64,000 nucleotides of DNA, from positions 62,001 to 126,000 of the forward strand of contig JAKCVP010000398.1 in assembly GCA_023512835.1 (NCBI GenBank), in the 5' to 3' direction. The notes below the pieces were generated by a model. The model had not been told where the DNA came from. It saw only the letters and a list, made by a program, of their open reading frames with translations, and made no database searches. Source of the DNA: Taxillus chinensis (Eukaryota > Streptophyta > Magnoliopsida > Santalales > Loranthaceae). Below are positions 10,127-22,699 of the stretch, piece by piece (position 1 is the first letter of the stretch; each line of letters begins with the position of its first letter). A program made the position numbers and the translations under genes.

Positions 10127-13100
10127 ATGACCAGAAGCTCATGGGCTCACCCCCACATCTTGAGGCAGGTATTCCACCTGTCAGAGCAGCGAGCTCCATA
10201 TGATGGAATCGAGTATGTTCTCACATCATGTTCTGGCAGTCGAGCCCAGCTAAGCAATCGCTCTTTCTCTCTCAAGCATTGTCGTTGTGCCAGACATTGG
10301 CTCCCAGGCACTTCCGGAAAAAGGCTCTAGAGAGTGCCCATGGATGAAGCCCTTGGTCGCTGCTACAGACGATGATGCCCGAGTCTTTCATTTCAAGTAC
10401 AAGGTTCAGAGGGATGACGAGGGTTCTCCGTGGGGCAATCTGCTATCTCTGGGCTCTTTCTTACTTGACTCTCTACGCCAGGCTCGATCTTTTGACGTAG
10501 GTCACCAGCCTACCCGTGCTCCATCAACAATGGCTGATCAAACCCTCAGTCCGAGAGACGCCCTCTATTTTTCATTGCCCACGGCTTCGGTGGTTTAATA
10601 GTGAAAGAGGCATTATTTCAGGCTTATCAGCGCCATCAACCAACACGTAATGCACTTTCAGCGATCGTCTTTCTAGGTTGTCCCCATCTAACTTCACCAA
10701 CCGATAATGACCAATATTGGAGTCTCTGGCCGTTGATCATGAAGGCCAATGGCATGAGCTTGTCAAGGGACTCACTAAAGCCGAATGACAAAGCTCAGCT
10801 TGCAAAATGCTGCTTCAATTTCTCCAAGGTGACTGCGCAGTGGCGGATCTTGTCCATCTACGAATTGTGTGAAACCAAAATTCGAGAGGGTTTGACTTTC
10901 CGAAGGAAACCAACTGTGGTATGGTCCTAAATAGCTCCCACGCTGTACTGAAGCTATACTCACTATCTCTGGTGTTCTTTAGCTCGTTGACCAACATCAT
11001 GCTCGGACTAATAGAGAAGGTGAAGAACTGATCGGAGCTGAGACTTCCCACGACAAACTCCTGTTTGTGAAGCCGGAGGACAACTTATTCAAAACTATGG
11101 TCCGCTTTTTCAGGAGCGCTCCTCGTTTCGGCTTAGAAACGGTCAGCGCAGCCTATGAACGGCAGAGGATCAACCTGGATCCTGAATTGCAAAGTGACGA
11201 CGAGTGCATAACCGACCCAGAAAGTAAGTGCTGCATGTTCCTACCACAAAAGAAACCAACCCTCTTTTTAATGCTGACATATCAGACCTGAGCCGCAACT
11301 CTTCCATGTCCTGGGAGCATTGCTCGAGGTCACAGACAGATTCAAGCATCGCGTCCGACGTGTCACCAGCTCGTGTATTACTACCGTGCTATAATCTACC
11401 CTATAATCACAACAGTACCTTCTGTGGACGAGAAGCCGTGCTTGAAAATCTGGAAAGATCTCTAATTCCGGATGCTAAGATCACGATGACCTTTGCAAGG
11501 CCATCTGGAACTCTCCCTAAAGTCTGCGCAATGCACGGTTTGGGCGGGATTGGCAAAACTCACATTGCCTCTGAGTTTTGTCACCGTTATAAACCTCACT
11601 TTCAAGCAATATTCTGGATATCAAGTGACAATATAAAGAAACTGGACGCCGGCTACTATGACATTGCTGTTAAGCTTGGCCTTCAGGATGAACAGAGCGT
11701 CTTGAAAGATACAGCTACCACTCGAAAAGTTGTCAAGGAGTGGCTCATCAATCCCCACATCGCTATTGGTACGTCAGCACCTAGAAAGAACACTGAAATG
11801 GCGAGTTGGTTGATCATCTTCGACAACGTGGATGATCCTGATATACTGGCTGACTTCTGGCCTTCCAATGGACCAGGGTCAGTATTGATCACAAGTCGAA
11901 ACCCTCTTACTGGCCGGCTCTCATTCGGGTCTGTCAATGCCATTGCTCTTCCCCCAATGTCCAAAGGCGAGTGCACGGACCTTTTGTTCCAAATTGCACA
12001 GGTAGAAACTGGACCGAATTTCCTCGAAACAGGCAGGAAGATCTCTGAGAAGCTTGGAGGTCTTCCGCTGGCAGTCGTTCAGATGGCGCATGCTATTCGT
12101 CGCAAGGGCCTCTCTCTCCAAGACTTCTTGGATTATTACGAAGAAGACGCCAAGGCTCTCCATGAATGCGCGGCGCCAGGATACACGAAAATCCAGACGC
12201 TTGCTTGGACTTGGAATATTGAGGGTCTTCACCCCACATCTGCTGCTCTTTTGCACGTAATGTGTGTCCTTGATCCCGATAGATTACAGGACAGGCTTTT
12301 GTGTGGAAACTTGGGGGAACTCCCGCTTGCAGACTATCCAAAGACTAAACCGGCATATTTCGATGCCCGCGAAGAATTGATGAAGTCGTCACTCATTAGC
12401 CGTCATTCAGAGCTTGGATTTCTGAGCATACACAGGCTTGTTCAAGGAGTGGTCCGCCAGAAGCTATCTATTGAGCTATTGAGAGCAACCTTTGACAGTG
12501 CAGTATCTCTCGTCGCCTCAATCTGGCCTTTTCTTGATGAGAATAATATGAACGAGATCGATAGGGCTAGAAACGTCGAAGCGTACTTGCCTCATACACT
12601 AGCATTGAAAGATGTCCTGGATGAGACGAAAATAGTGAAGTTGCAACCGGGGCTTGAGGTCTGTGGACTTTTCAATGATGCGGCTTGGTGAGTGTAGACT
12701 AACGCGATCATGTGCGCTATGTGCTAACCGTTTCAGGGAGCTTCATTCGCCCAGGGAAGCGCAGAGGGGAAGAGAGCTCTGTCGTGCCTCGCAACTTGTT
12801 ATTGAGAAGACCGAACATGACGATCCGCGCCTAAGTAGCCGACTGCTCAGTGACAGCTATCGCCACGAAGGAATTATTGCCATTTACCAAAACGATAAGG
12901 CTGCCATATCGCTCCTTCGCAAGTGGATCAGCTGCTTAGTCGAGCGGATTGAGAACTTTTCCGAAGACAGAGATCGCCGACTGCTACCAGTTGCATACAA
13001 CGAAGTCGGCCTTGCACTCATGAGAATTCCCGATAAAAAAGAAGCCGTGAGGTCATTTGAACTCTCTTGCGAAACACTGAAGCAAATAACGCCTTCGAAT

Positions 13101-13802
13101 CGGCTAGTGTTCCCATACCCGTGGGTGCATTTGAGCCTGATTGCAAGCTATGGTGGAGATGCAGTCCGTGGAGAAAAAATACTACGCCCCATTTTGGAGG
13201 CACGCGAGGCTAGACTAGGCAAGAACGATCGAACTAGCCAAGAGTAAGATATCACGGCCACGTTGTTAAGCTTGATTGGTGGATCACACAGACTGACTCT
13301 TGTTACAGGACCCCACAAATTTTGGTGTACCTCGGAAATATACGGCTTCTACAGGGAGACATGGACGAGTCTTTTCACTTCCATCGGCGCGGGAAAGACG
13401 GACTGGCAGAGACCAGCGGCAAGCACACTGCGTTCTACGCACATAGCTGCTATCGGCTTGCCGTAGACTACTTTGCCAGGCGGGATTACGAAAGTGCGTT
13501 GTAAGTGCTCCCATATTTCCACTTACTCATACACAGTCTGACAACGACCCAGGAAACTCCTTCAAGAAAGCAATTCCATCTACGGCGACTTGGAGGCTTT
13601 TGAGGCTGAAGCTGCACGAACGAATTGGAAACAGGGCCGGGCGCTCCTATGTTCAGGAGGTCGCGACAATGTCGTCGAGTCAGAGAAGCTCCTTTCGCTA
13701 GCTATGGAGAGGCGCCGGTCCCTGAAACCAGAAGACACCCGACCTGAAGCCGAGCTGCAGGATGCCGACTGGGACAGCATCGTGTATTACTTTTGGCGTT
13801 AG
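10127..13802 (+). CDS. NLR-like protein: SesB-type alpha/beta-hydrolase, NB-ARC and TPR-like domains
   Basis: A fungal NLR, the class used for non-self recognition and programmed cell death. Eight exons fit in frame (10127-10212, 10277-10496, 10550-10918, 10983-11223, 11286-12687, 12737-13243, 13309-13500, 13553-13802), about 1088 residues. Residues about 25-200 form an alpha/beta-hydrolase-like N-terminus: GIDIVVVPDIGS, then RPLFFIAHGFGGLIVKEAL, then SAIVFLGCPH. The NB-ARC domain has a P-loop, GLGGIGKT, from residue 390. Walker B is WLIIFDNVDD, followed by VLITSRN and GLPLAVVQMA. The C-terminal third, after about residue 775, is helical and TPR-like, with repeated short A/L/Y helices. The usual hydrolase nucleophile in GHSLGG is Gly114 here (AHGFGG). 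The N-terminal exon is short, and an upstream start cannot be excluded. Confidence 0.85.
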
Positions 13803-14529
13803 GATCTTGGCAGGCAATCTGAACATCCAATAATAATCTTGTATTTATATGTTAGCGCGTTGACAATGCCAGATTTATACTAGAAACTGCATGTCTCAGC
13901 TGCATGCAACTGTAAGAGGCATTGCAGTCGGATCGTATAGCTCGTCTTCAAGGTGTCTGTAAATATTTCATTGTGATCCTACCTCCCCTTAATAGCTTCT
14001 TTGGGAGCCGTTTGCTGACTAGAGGCACGTCATGACACACGTGAAAGTAGCTGCGCGTTTAGATGAGGGAAGGCTGCGTCCTTCGGCCATGACACGTATT
14101 CAGGCGTCTTCCTCAAATGGCCGCAAAATGCCAAAGCCATCGGATTCATCTCCAGTCCAAATCTAGATGACGCATGACCATGTAACGCCGCCGATTGCTT
14201 TTGCTGCGTGGAGTCTCTAGCAGATAAGACCCGATGTCTTGAGAGCAACATCGGAGATGTCGCATCTCAGGTGACGCCACGGATCGGCCGCATGACGCTT
14301 GTCGTTTTATGGTCACCTTTCGCGAAGAGAAAGACTGACCGTGACTTCTCATGATCATTAGGATCAAGGCAACCCGCTTACCGTGGCTGAAGCAGGCGCG
14401 CGCCCTTTTGCCCTCGCCAAACCCATCCCTCGCCTGCCGTGGCACTCTTCGTGTTACAGGCGCTACATGAGGCTACATTCTCACGTTCGCAGGCTTCCCC
14501 GAGTACGTTGAATTCTGATCATCTACGAT
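13803..14529. other. Spacer between the NLR and CorA-like genes
   Basis: No supported gene. Minus-strand frames here (14030-14445) have biased composition and no recognisable domain. Confidence 0.5.
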
Positions 14530-16486
14530 ATGCCAAACGATCCTAACATTCCGATTGAAGCGCAACGGCGCGCAGCGAGTAGCGAGCACGGCAACAGTCG
14601 ACGGCCAATCGAACTCAGCAGTATCAACACCTTCGAGTCACAAGATCACGGGACACAAGCTCCCCAGCATCGAAAGACTGCTTCGAGGTCAGGTACGCTC
14701 AACAGCAATTACGTCCTGAGTAGGTAATTTCTCATGTAAGAATGAATTGCAGCTCACTGGAACAGATCATGAGGAGTATGCCCGACGCTTGAACGTCTAT
14801 GCTCAGCACATCAGTCACAATTCGAGACCGACCATCTATTCTGGCCGCCATTATGAAGCGCTTTCGGCATTTCTGAACTCCAATGCCACCTATCCAGACC
14901 CATCTGATTCGATATTTGCTAAAGTCCACCCGCTATCGAATTTTGGTGGACAGAGCCCAGGCCAAGTGCTACGGTACAAACTCGTGAAAGACTTTGAAAA
15001 CTACTGGAGCAGTCGCGCCGGTAACCATGTCGTCTTCCTTGGGGGCCATGCCTCTTGCGAATGGTTATCGCGCCTAGGATCGCGGCTCAATATCGATTAC
15101 GAATTCCTCTATCAGCACTTCATCAACCAGGATCATTTGAACGCAGGAGATTCCTATTGTCTGCCGCCATTATCCCTATTGTCATCGGATTCGATACAGC
15201 TTACCTTCACCACAATTGGCAGTTGGACTCCCCGACCCAACATAAGTCTCAAAAAAGCAAGGGACATTGCATCGACAAGCATGTCCGCATATACCGATGA
15301 TGTGACTGGAGGACAACGGCCACATTTGGGCCACTCAGTCGTACGAGAATTTCACATGCATGATCTTGAACACTTCTCACTGACCCAAAGAGTGACGATA
15401 CGTATTGTGAGGAGGAGAGATCAGACTTGGACCAGTAAGTTATGTGGGAAGCGCTTGCGCCTAGTTTCAAGCGATGACAAAGTCGTCTTGGGCTAATATA
15501 GTACAGTCCTGATGTGGACCGACTGGGGTAATAGCCTCGCTGATACTCACAATGGACCTTGGAAAGTCTTACAGGAAAAGTACTCCACCAAGTATCGATA
15601 CTTACCCATTGTAGTCGACCTTCCGAATGCGAGCATCAGGACGGTTCTGGAGAAGCGAGAGGCACATCCTGACAACGGGGCCAACATTCGCATCTCTCCC
15701 TCGCGCGAGGCCCATTTGCAGTCAATGACAGCGCTGGGTGAGGAGTACGGCCACATCATCGATAAAGAAGTGGCCTCTCGCGAACCATTCTACGCAGTGA
15801 GTCTGATGTACAAGCTATTTGCAGCTTCCGAGCATCAGTTCATCAACCTCATGGAAGAGAAGGCAACAAGTCTATCGCGGTTTACTCGCGAACACGCATC
15901 AAACATCTCTGAGCTCCAAACAATCAAGACGCTCGTCGACCAGCATACGGTAGGGCTGCGCGACGCCCTTCGATGCATAATCAAGAGAGGAGGATCAGCT
16001 TGGAAGTCGGCATCGGAGAATGGAAAACCCGACGACGTGGCTGAAGACGCTTATATGCGTCTACTCGATACCTTTGAGTATCTTACCGAGCGCTCGTGCA
16101 GAACCAGCAACCTATGTCACGACGGCATCAGTGCCTTGAGCAATGAACTGCTTCGACGAGATGCAGCCCGCAGCATCCAACAGGCAGAAGCGATTGCCAA
16201 GGTGACCTTCATCGCCACATTCTACGTGCCACTGTCCTTCACAACGTCATTCTTCGGCATGAACTTTGCAGAAATAAACAACACGCGTGGCATCTGGCTC
16301 TGGTTCGCGGTATCGTTTCCGATACTGGCTTTATCGATGTTGATCTGGCTGCTAAATGGAACGCGGTTAACGCTGGTTTGGGAATGGGTGGTCAAAGCCT
16401 GGCAGGGAGCCAGGCAGGCTTCACCATTGATCGGGCCTGGGAGCGGTCTTTACACGACTAGAACTCTGTCGGAATATCGTGCGTGA
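14530..16486 (+). CDS. CorA-like (Mg2+ transporter-like) membrane protein
   Basis: A fungal member of the CorA-like superfamily, many of which have unknown transport roles. Three exons (14530-14692, 14766-15434, 15507-16486) give about 603 residues. The N-terminal 60 residues are polar and disordered. A soluble domain follows, with WTILMWTDWGN rebuilt across the second intron and GPWKVLQ shortly after. The C-terminal part has a long helical stretch and then two membrane helices. The first starts at VTFIATFYVPLSFTTSFFGMNF, which carries the GMN signature of CorA channels, and the second is IWLWFAVSFPILALSMLIW. The first intron's donor could instead lie at the nearby GTAGGT, so residues around 55 are uncertain. 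Confidence 0.82.
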
Positions 16487-16941
16487 TGTTAATGGCTGAG
16501 GTCTGGGTTCACACGTGTCATTGTTGCATCGCAAGACTGCTTACTACTCATCTTCGGGATTACCGTAGAGGAGATTCGACTTTACCTTGTACCACTGCAG
16601 CGTTCATTTCCATATTCGATACATGTCAAGATTTAGAATAAGTCATGTCTGGTGTTGAAAGTTGGATGTTGCGCATGTCGCAAGATCGTTCTTGATCGGG
16701 TTGATTTGATATCTGGTCACGTGTCAGCCCCTCTACGACTTCACCTCTCGTCTACTCTGCACGTCCAGTCGCCTCCACCGCCTGCAACTGCCGCTGGCTG
16801 AACCTATCTTTGCAATCTTGGGCCTTTCACTCACTCCAATTACCTACACGCGGGCCTCAACTATCCCCAGAACCAACATTACCCTCAACTTCCTAGACTG
16901 CGGGGAAAGTATTTGCGTGTCGTCTTAGCCGGCAAGTCGAA
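16487..16941. other. Spacer and likely promoter of the CZIB gene
   Basis: No gene was seen. The pyrimidine-rich stretch from about 16730 to 16930 immediately precedes the start codon of the rightward CZIB gene and is typical of a fungal core promoter and 5' UTR. Confidence 0.45.
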
Positions 16942-18276
16942 ATGCTTCTCACGCTTACTGCGGAGCTCAATGGGTTCGTTCTTTTTCCGTATCTTTATGT
17001 CTTTCTATATCTTACCTATATACTCATCGTGCGTACTGAGCCGGAGTATATCCTGAATCTGAGCGGGTTCTGGCTATGCACCTACCTTGCTCGACACAGC
17101 TGCACTGCATCCGAGCACTGCACCGTACTGTGCCAAATATCCCCTTTGTTCCGAATATCTCCAGGCGCCCTTTTCCCCTTCGTATGTCCTTCAAAAGAAG
17201 CTAATGATGACGACAAACAACAGAGTGACGGATCTCGTCCCGGTCGATACAGAGGAGAATCCATTCCACTATCATTTGCGGTTGAGATGTAGTTCGTGTC
17301 GGGAGGAGCATCCGGTATGTTTCTTTACTTTCTTCTGCTGTTTTCCCTCTTGTCATCTTTGCACCTTGGGGCCCTTTCCTGATGTTCTTCTTCTCCTGTT
17401 CCTCTTCCTGTTTCTGCTCGAGTCCAAGCGCCGTTGGAAGCAGCAGAGAATTGTCTTGTTTAAAGCACACATGCCCCTTCTCTTTTGATATTCTCGCCTT
17501 TCTCTCTCTTCGTCATTGGAAACCAGGTCCCCTGTTCCTTCTCCTGATGTTTTTCTTCCTCTCTATTCCTTGCATCGGTCGAGCATCGAATAGAAAAAAA
17601 CGAAACCGGAAACACCGACGCTAATCGCAAAACAAATTGCAGAACGCAGTCCCGACGACGCGCTTTGATCAAGTCGACATTTCCGGCTCAAAGGGCAGTG
17701 CGAATCTAGTTATCAAGTGTCGGAATTGCGGCAAGGAGGGAAATGTTAATTTCCTGGGTGGACCTGGTGAGTTTTTTCTTTTTTCCTTCCCCCTTCTCTC
17801 CCTATTTCTGGCTTGCTTTGCTCTTCTTTCTTTGCTTTTAGTAATCGTCGTCGTCGTTTTCTACCCCCTTCCCACCTTCAAGTATCCTCCCCTCATCACC
17901 CAGCACTCCTCCTCCCCCCGACCCATGTCCAAAAACCCAAACCACATCTCGCAAATCAAAAAAAAAAAAAAAAAAAAAAAAAAAGACTAACAATCCAAAC
18001 CTCAGCACCATACGCAGGCGGCCCCCCCACAAAATCAGCGACAGGCAAATCAACCTCTGGCTCAAACACACGCCAAAAGGTAATCGAATTCGACACACGC
18101 GGCGTAGAAGTAGTCGGCTTCGACGCCGTGGGGGAGTTCCGCTGCGCAGGACTGGACTCGGGCACGCTGTTCGAAGGGGTGGAGCTCGGCGAGGGGAGTG
18201 GTATGATTATGACGAGAAGAGTGGGGAGGAAGTTAGCATTACTGGGGTAGTGTGGGAGGTTAGAAAGGGGGTTTAG
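16942..18276 (+). CDS. CZIB/UPF0587 (DUF866) CXXC zinc-binding protein, frame-broken near its end
   Basis: A small conserved eukaryotic zinc-binding protein of unknown biochemical role (human C1orf123/CZIB family). Exons 16942-16973, 17224-17314, 17643-17766 and 18006-18276 rebuild the fold: MLLTLTAELNG, then CSSC and CRNC as the zinc CXXC pairs, then KVIEFDTRG and FRCAGLDSGTLFEGVEL. The family's conserved C-terminus, WYDYDE..VSITGV.WEVRKGV, is present but one frame away. Reading on in frame reaches a stop at 18250. Inserting one base in the G4 run at 18193-18196 would join the two parts and give 172 residues. The introns are unusually long for this window (250, 328 and 239 nt). The third contains a 27-base A tract. 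The break may be a sequencing indel. Confidence 0.85.
17958..17984. repeat. Poly-A homopolymer of 27 bases
   Basis: An uninterrupted A27 run inside the third intron of the CZIB gene, shortly before the acceptor at 18005. Confidence 0.9.
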
Positions 18277-19067
18277 ATTAGATTCGGAAGGATGTGAAGG
18301 GCGTGGGATTCGGGAAAAGGATGTTCACGTGTGAGGACGGTGGGTCGAGGGTGGGGTCCATGCTTTGAAGACTGAAGATCGAGCTTACGCTGCCCTCGTG
18401 TAGGCGCTCTGCTTTCTTAGCAGACAAGGGCGAGACTACATTGTAGCCATAAAGTCGACTCGAAAGAATTAACTGTCGAATCAATCAGGGTGATGCGAGG
18501 AGCGCATGAGCTCTGAGCACGCTGGGAAATGTCTAGGTTCTAACGGGGTAACGTAATGTGTAGGTATACAGCTTCCTTTGAACCCAGGAGACCGTAGACA
18601 GCATGAGCGGTCACAGTAAATCAGTCCGAGGAGCCGGCACAAACATCGCAAGAAGACGGAGAAAGAAGGTTCTGAAGATCCAAGCCGATATATGCATCAG
18701 CTCAAAGATCATCATAGTATTGGTACGCCAGAGAGAAACGCCAAAAGCCGTCAGCCGGAAAAAAGGCCAGACACGCCATTGAACCCTGGCCGTCAAGAAG
18801 CAAAACGCTCGAGTAGCCTCAGCCCAGAAAGAGTGGGGATCTTGTAATGACAAAGAAAGATCAAAGCCCATCCAGGTTCTCACTCTGAAAAGGGGTCTAA
18901 GTATGCAGGTAGAGCAAGGTAGCACTACCAGGTAGGTATGCTATCTTCCGTTGGGTACGCCGAACGCCAATATCCACCGCGTAGACTACATCTACGCATG
19001 AAACGAAGCTAGACAGCCACCGGAAGCTCACGCATGTTTGAAATTTTCGTTAGTGAGACACTTCTGT
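18277..19067. other. Convergent spacer between the CZIB and GDE1-like genes
   Basis: Both flanking genes end here. No supported gene or RNA was seen. Confidence 0.5.
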
Positions 19068-22000
19068 TCAAGTGGCGGCTGCTACCTCTTGAGGCGTCAC
19101 CTGAGTTGTTCCCAATTCTTCGGCCAGTTGATCGACAGACGTTTTTGACGTGCCGTTCGCAGCAGCCTGCGTTTCCTCGTGTGTCAGTCCTTTGCGAACT
19201 GCGAGGACACTGTCGACGATCACGGCGTCAATGCCTTCTCGCCATTGAGCCTAGATGACTTGTGTTAGCGCGAGACATGCGAGCTGTCACGAAACATGTG
19301 ATGCTTACTTTGACGTTGGCGGGGTCGTTGTTCAGGACGCCGTACGTGACGCACACCAGACCAGTCTCCTTGACTACACGGACCAGACGCGGACAAAGCA
19401 CTAAAGGCTCTGCTGCAGAGACGATACCAAGAAGATTCCACCTGGATGCGAACCGAATAGCTTCTTGCAAACTCGTGGCGCGAATGTCTCCGGTCGGACT
19501 GCACCCAGCGTCCGTTAGAAACAAAATTGGAATGTTGGGCTGCTTGAAGCTGAGTAGCAGGCAGACGTCCGGATTGAAACTGGAAAAGATTATGTCGCGG
19601 CCAGGGCCCATGTCGTAAATCTTGCGAAGAACGGCATCGACAAAGGCATTCAGCTCAACTGCATAGGTGTCCATGCTGTCTTCCTCCGTCTCCCAGAGCA
19701 TCGGATACTTCATCTCGATGTTGAAGCCCAAGTTCTTCGGTAGTCTTTTCAGCATCTCTTCCAGCGTCGTAAAGGGTGACTGAATAGAGTGGCCTCGAAG
19801 GTTACCTTTGAAGCCTTTACGCTTGAAGTCCGCAGTGTGCTTCATCCTCTCGGCCATCAAGCTATCACCTCGCAGGTCGTTGGCAACTCCCATGGAGTTT
19901 GCGCGGCCGCGCGCCGCTCTGCCACCTTGCGGACCCAGCTCCGGTGTGGAAGGCTGTGAGCCTTTCGGGCTATACCCGGTCTCCTCCTGCAGATGAAGGA
20001 ATTGCTCTAGCGTCAAAGAGTGAACAGGAGCATCGATCCCCGTCTCACTGACCAAAAAGTCATGGTATATCACGGGCACATGGTCCTTTGTCAGTTGGAC
20101 ATCGAATTCAACATAAGATGCACCCAGATTGGCAGCGGTGATGAACGATTGAATGGTATTCTCTCCCAATTGCAAGGATTTGCGAGATGCCATATTCTTG
20201 CCGAGACCGCGATGACCGATAACCATGGGACCAGTTTCCAAACGCTTCCAGTAGGTCTGGTTCTGACTAACAGACATGTTCGGATGCGAGAAAGGGGTAA
20301 TGACGAGGAAGTTGAAGTGAACCTCTCCGATACATTCCAGATCTTTTGCCGAAAGGATGGGGAGAGCAATGTCTCCTTGCAGGTTCATCCTCTTTGACCC
20401 GACGTCTGGTCGTATGGTCTTGAGGTTGGCAATAGCTCGTCCTACTACTTGATCCCTGGAGCCTGCATATGTGGGGACGATATCAAACTTGATCTTAACC
20501 TTGCTGAGATCTGTAGCGTAAAATGCCATTGGCTCCGTACTGATGGTCTCTTGTACTGGTAGATCCACAATTGTTGGCTCTCCATGGCCGCCAGTTGCCG
20601 AAACAACAACGGACAGAGCCGTGTCGAGCTGAGTGGCATGCGCTTCGTTCAGAGGAATATTGTCAAGTGTGACTGGGTTGATGTTTTTGCGTTGATCCAT
20701 CGAACCCAAGCTGATGAGTACCATGCTTTCGCTGGTCAGGTATCTGTGACCGAAGGTCTTGACAGGCTTAGATGGCTTGCTGCCATTTTGCACATCCCTG
20801 TTGACGGACTGACGCTCACCTATAGAAGACGTCGTTGTTTGTCCATTGCTGTGTGAAGGCTCAGTCTGGGGTGCGTGCTCATTGAGGAGCCGTGCAATTT
20901 GCACGTGCCCACGAAGTGCAGCGTGTTCCTTGGCTGTCCAGCCCGACACATCTGTCGCTTGCAAATTTGCGCCAGTGTCGATGAAGAACTGGACCATTTG
21001 CGCCTGGCCATCTACAGCAGCGATCGTCAAAGGTGTCCAGCCAAAGGTCTCTTCAGGAACGTCAACATCCAATCGACACCACTTCGAGCCCTGGTGCAAG
21101 ACCTTTGCACAGTCTACATGGCCGTACCTAGCGGCAACGTGCAAAGGCGTTTCGCCTTGGGCATGGCTATCGCGAGCATTCACATCAGCTCCAGCTGCGA
21201 CGAGAAGTCCCACAATATTGACAAAGTTGGCCTTGACAGCAGAAGACAGAAGCTTGCTGGAGCCGTCTAGTAGCCTCTGCGGTTGGTGAGACACATCTAG
21301 ACCTTGGTCAATGCGACAAGCATTCAAGAGCGCCTCCGTAGTTTGGATATGGCCTCCAGACACTGCAAGATGCAGTGGAGTTTGCTTGTCTTCGTCAAAC
21401 CAGTACTTGGAGTCAAACCCATCACTGACGTTGAACTGGGCCCACGCTTTCATGCGGTCGATGAGAATATCGCACAGCACCAAGACGCCATATTTCGCTG
21501 CGTAATGCAATGGGACGCGACCCTGAGCGTCTCTGGAATTGAGTGCGATTCTCTGCTCCTGAGAAAGATTGTCTAGTACGAATGCAAGTAGCTTGGCGTG
21601 CGGGTCTTGTGCCTTCACAGGTCTTTTTTGCTCAAGCTCTTTGGCGGCAAATTGGGTGGCTTGCAGCTTTGGCGCTTCAGCTGGTGTGATGGTGGAGCTC
21701 TCTGTAGCTAGAGCTAGCTTTCCAGATGGTGACTGGTCCCCATTCATGGTCTGACTCGTTCGCCCAATGCTGATGACGAGGCGGTGGATACAGTTTCGTT
21801 GATTGATGTCATCGTCCTCATCAAGCGATGGTAGCTTTGCGAGGAGATAGGTGATGCACTGTCTCGACTGGGAGGAGATGGAGCGCTGCAAGAGGTTGAA
21901 GTAGAATCGTTGTCCGGCAATGCTCTGAGCATTGTTGTACTCTTGCGTCTCGCTCAATGAGTTTGTAAGGAGTTTGACATTGTCAAGACGAATGGCCTTG

Positions 22001-22699
22001 TCAATGTCTTCAAGAAGCTCTCGAGGCAGGTTGATGATGACCTTGGAGGCTCCTCTGGACAAGGAGATCGACGAGTGAGTCGAACTCGCATCATCATCGA
22101 CAGTGATCTCTCCGAGTCCCGAGAGCCAGTTATTGACCTCTTGCAAATCCTTTGTCAACTGCTTGTTGGACGCGAAAGGTCGCGGATCAACTCTGAAGGG
22201 TATGTAGCGGTGCTGACTTCGAGAACTTTGTGCCACCTTCTTGTCGAGCTTCTTGGTGATTTTGATGAAGCCGCGGCGGTTGACCTCTCCGTACCACTGA
22301 AGATTGCGTAGCTCGCTTCGTAGGTCGAGGAGCGCACCATAAAGGTCTTCGATCTCGTCGCGATTGCCCTCTTGAATGTCGGAAACGCTGCCGTAGCGGT
22401 CGCGCAGGAGTTTCAGTCTGCGTGCAGCTTCCGCATGCTTCTTGTTGTAGAAACCGTCAACGTCTTCAAGGTTGCGATCAAGCGCGTAGAAGAAGCCTGT
22501 GGTATGGTTAGAGGTTCTGCGGCCGCCAGCAGTCGGCGGTTAGCAGCGAAGGTGTTCACGAACCGGTCAGATCGGTTTCTCCTCCATTCTTTGAGACCTC
22601 TGCAGCACTCTTAATGAGCTTCTTCAAGCCCTTGTAATTAATGTACTCGTCGGACCACTCGGGGACCTGGTTGCGGGGGAGGTTTTGGCCAAACTTCAT
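19068..22699 (-). CDS. SPX-ankyrin-glycerophosphodiesterase (GDE1-like)
   Basis: It likely hydrolyses glycerophosphodiesters such as glycerophosphocholine, with phosphate or inositol-phosphate sensing through SPX. Exons 22699-22564, 22496-19309 and 19250-19068 give about 1168 residues. The start MKFGQNLPRNQVPEW is the classic SPX N-terminus, and the SPX region continues to about residue 200 with KITKKLDKK. Residues about 290-500 contain ankyrin repeats, for example GRVPLHYAAKYG, KQTPLHLAVSGG, GETPLHVAARYG and GWTPLTIAAVDG. From about residue 800 comes the GDPD domain: VIGHRGLGKN, GENTIQSF, YVEFDVQLTKD and VIYHDFLVSETG. The catalytic HR, E, E-x-D and H-D residues are all kept, which favours Gde1 over the inactive Pho81 paralogue. 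The first intron uses a GTTCGT donor. Confidence 0.93.
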
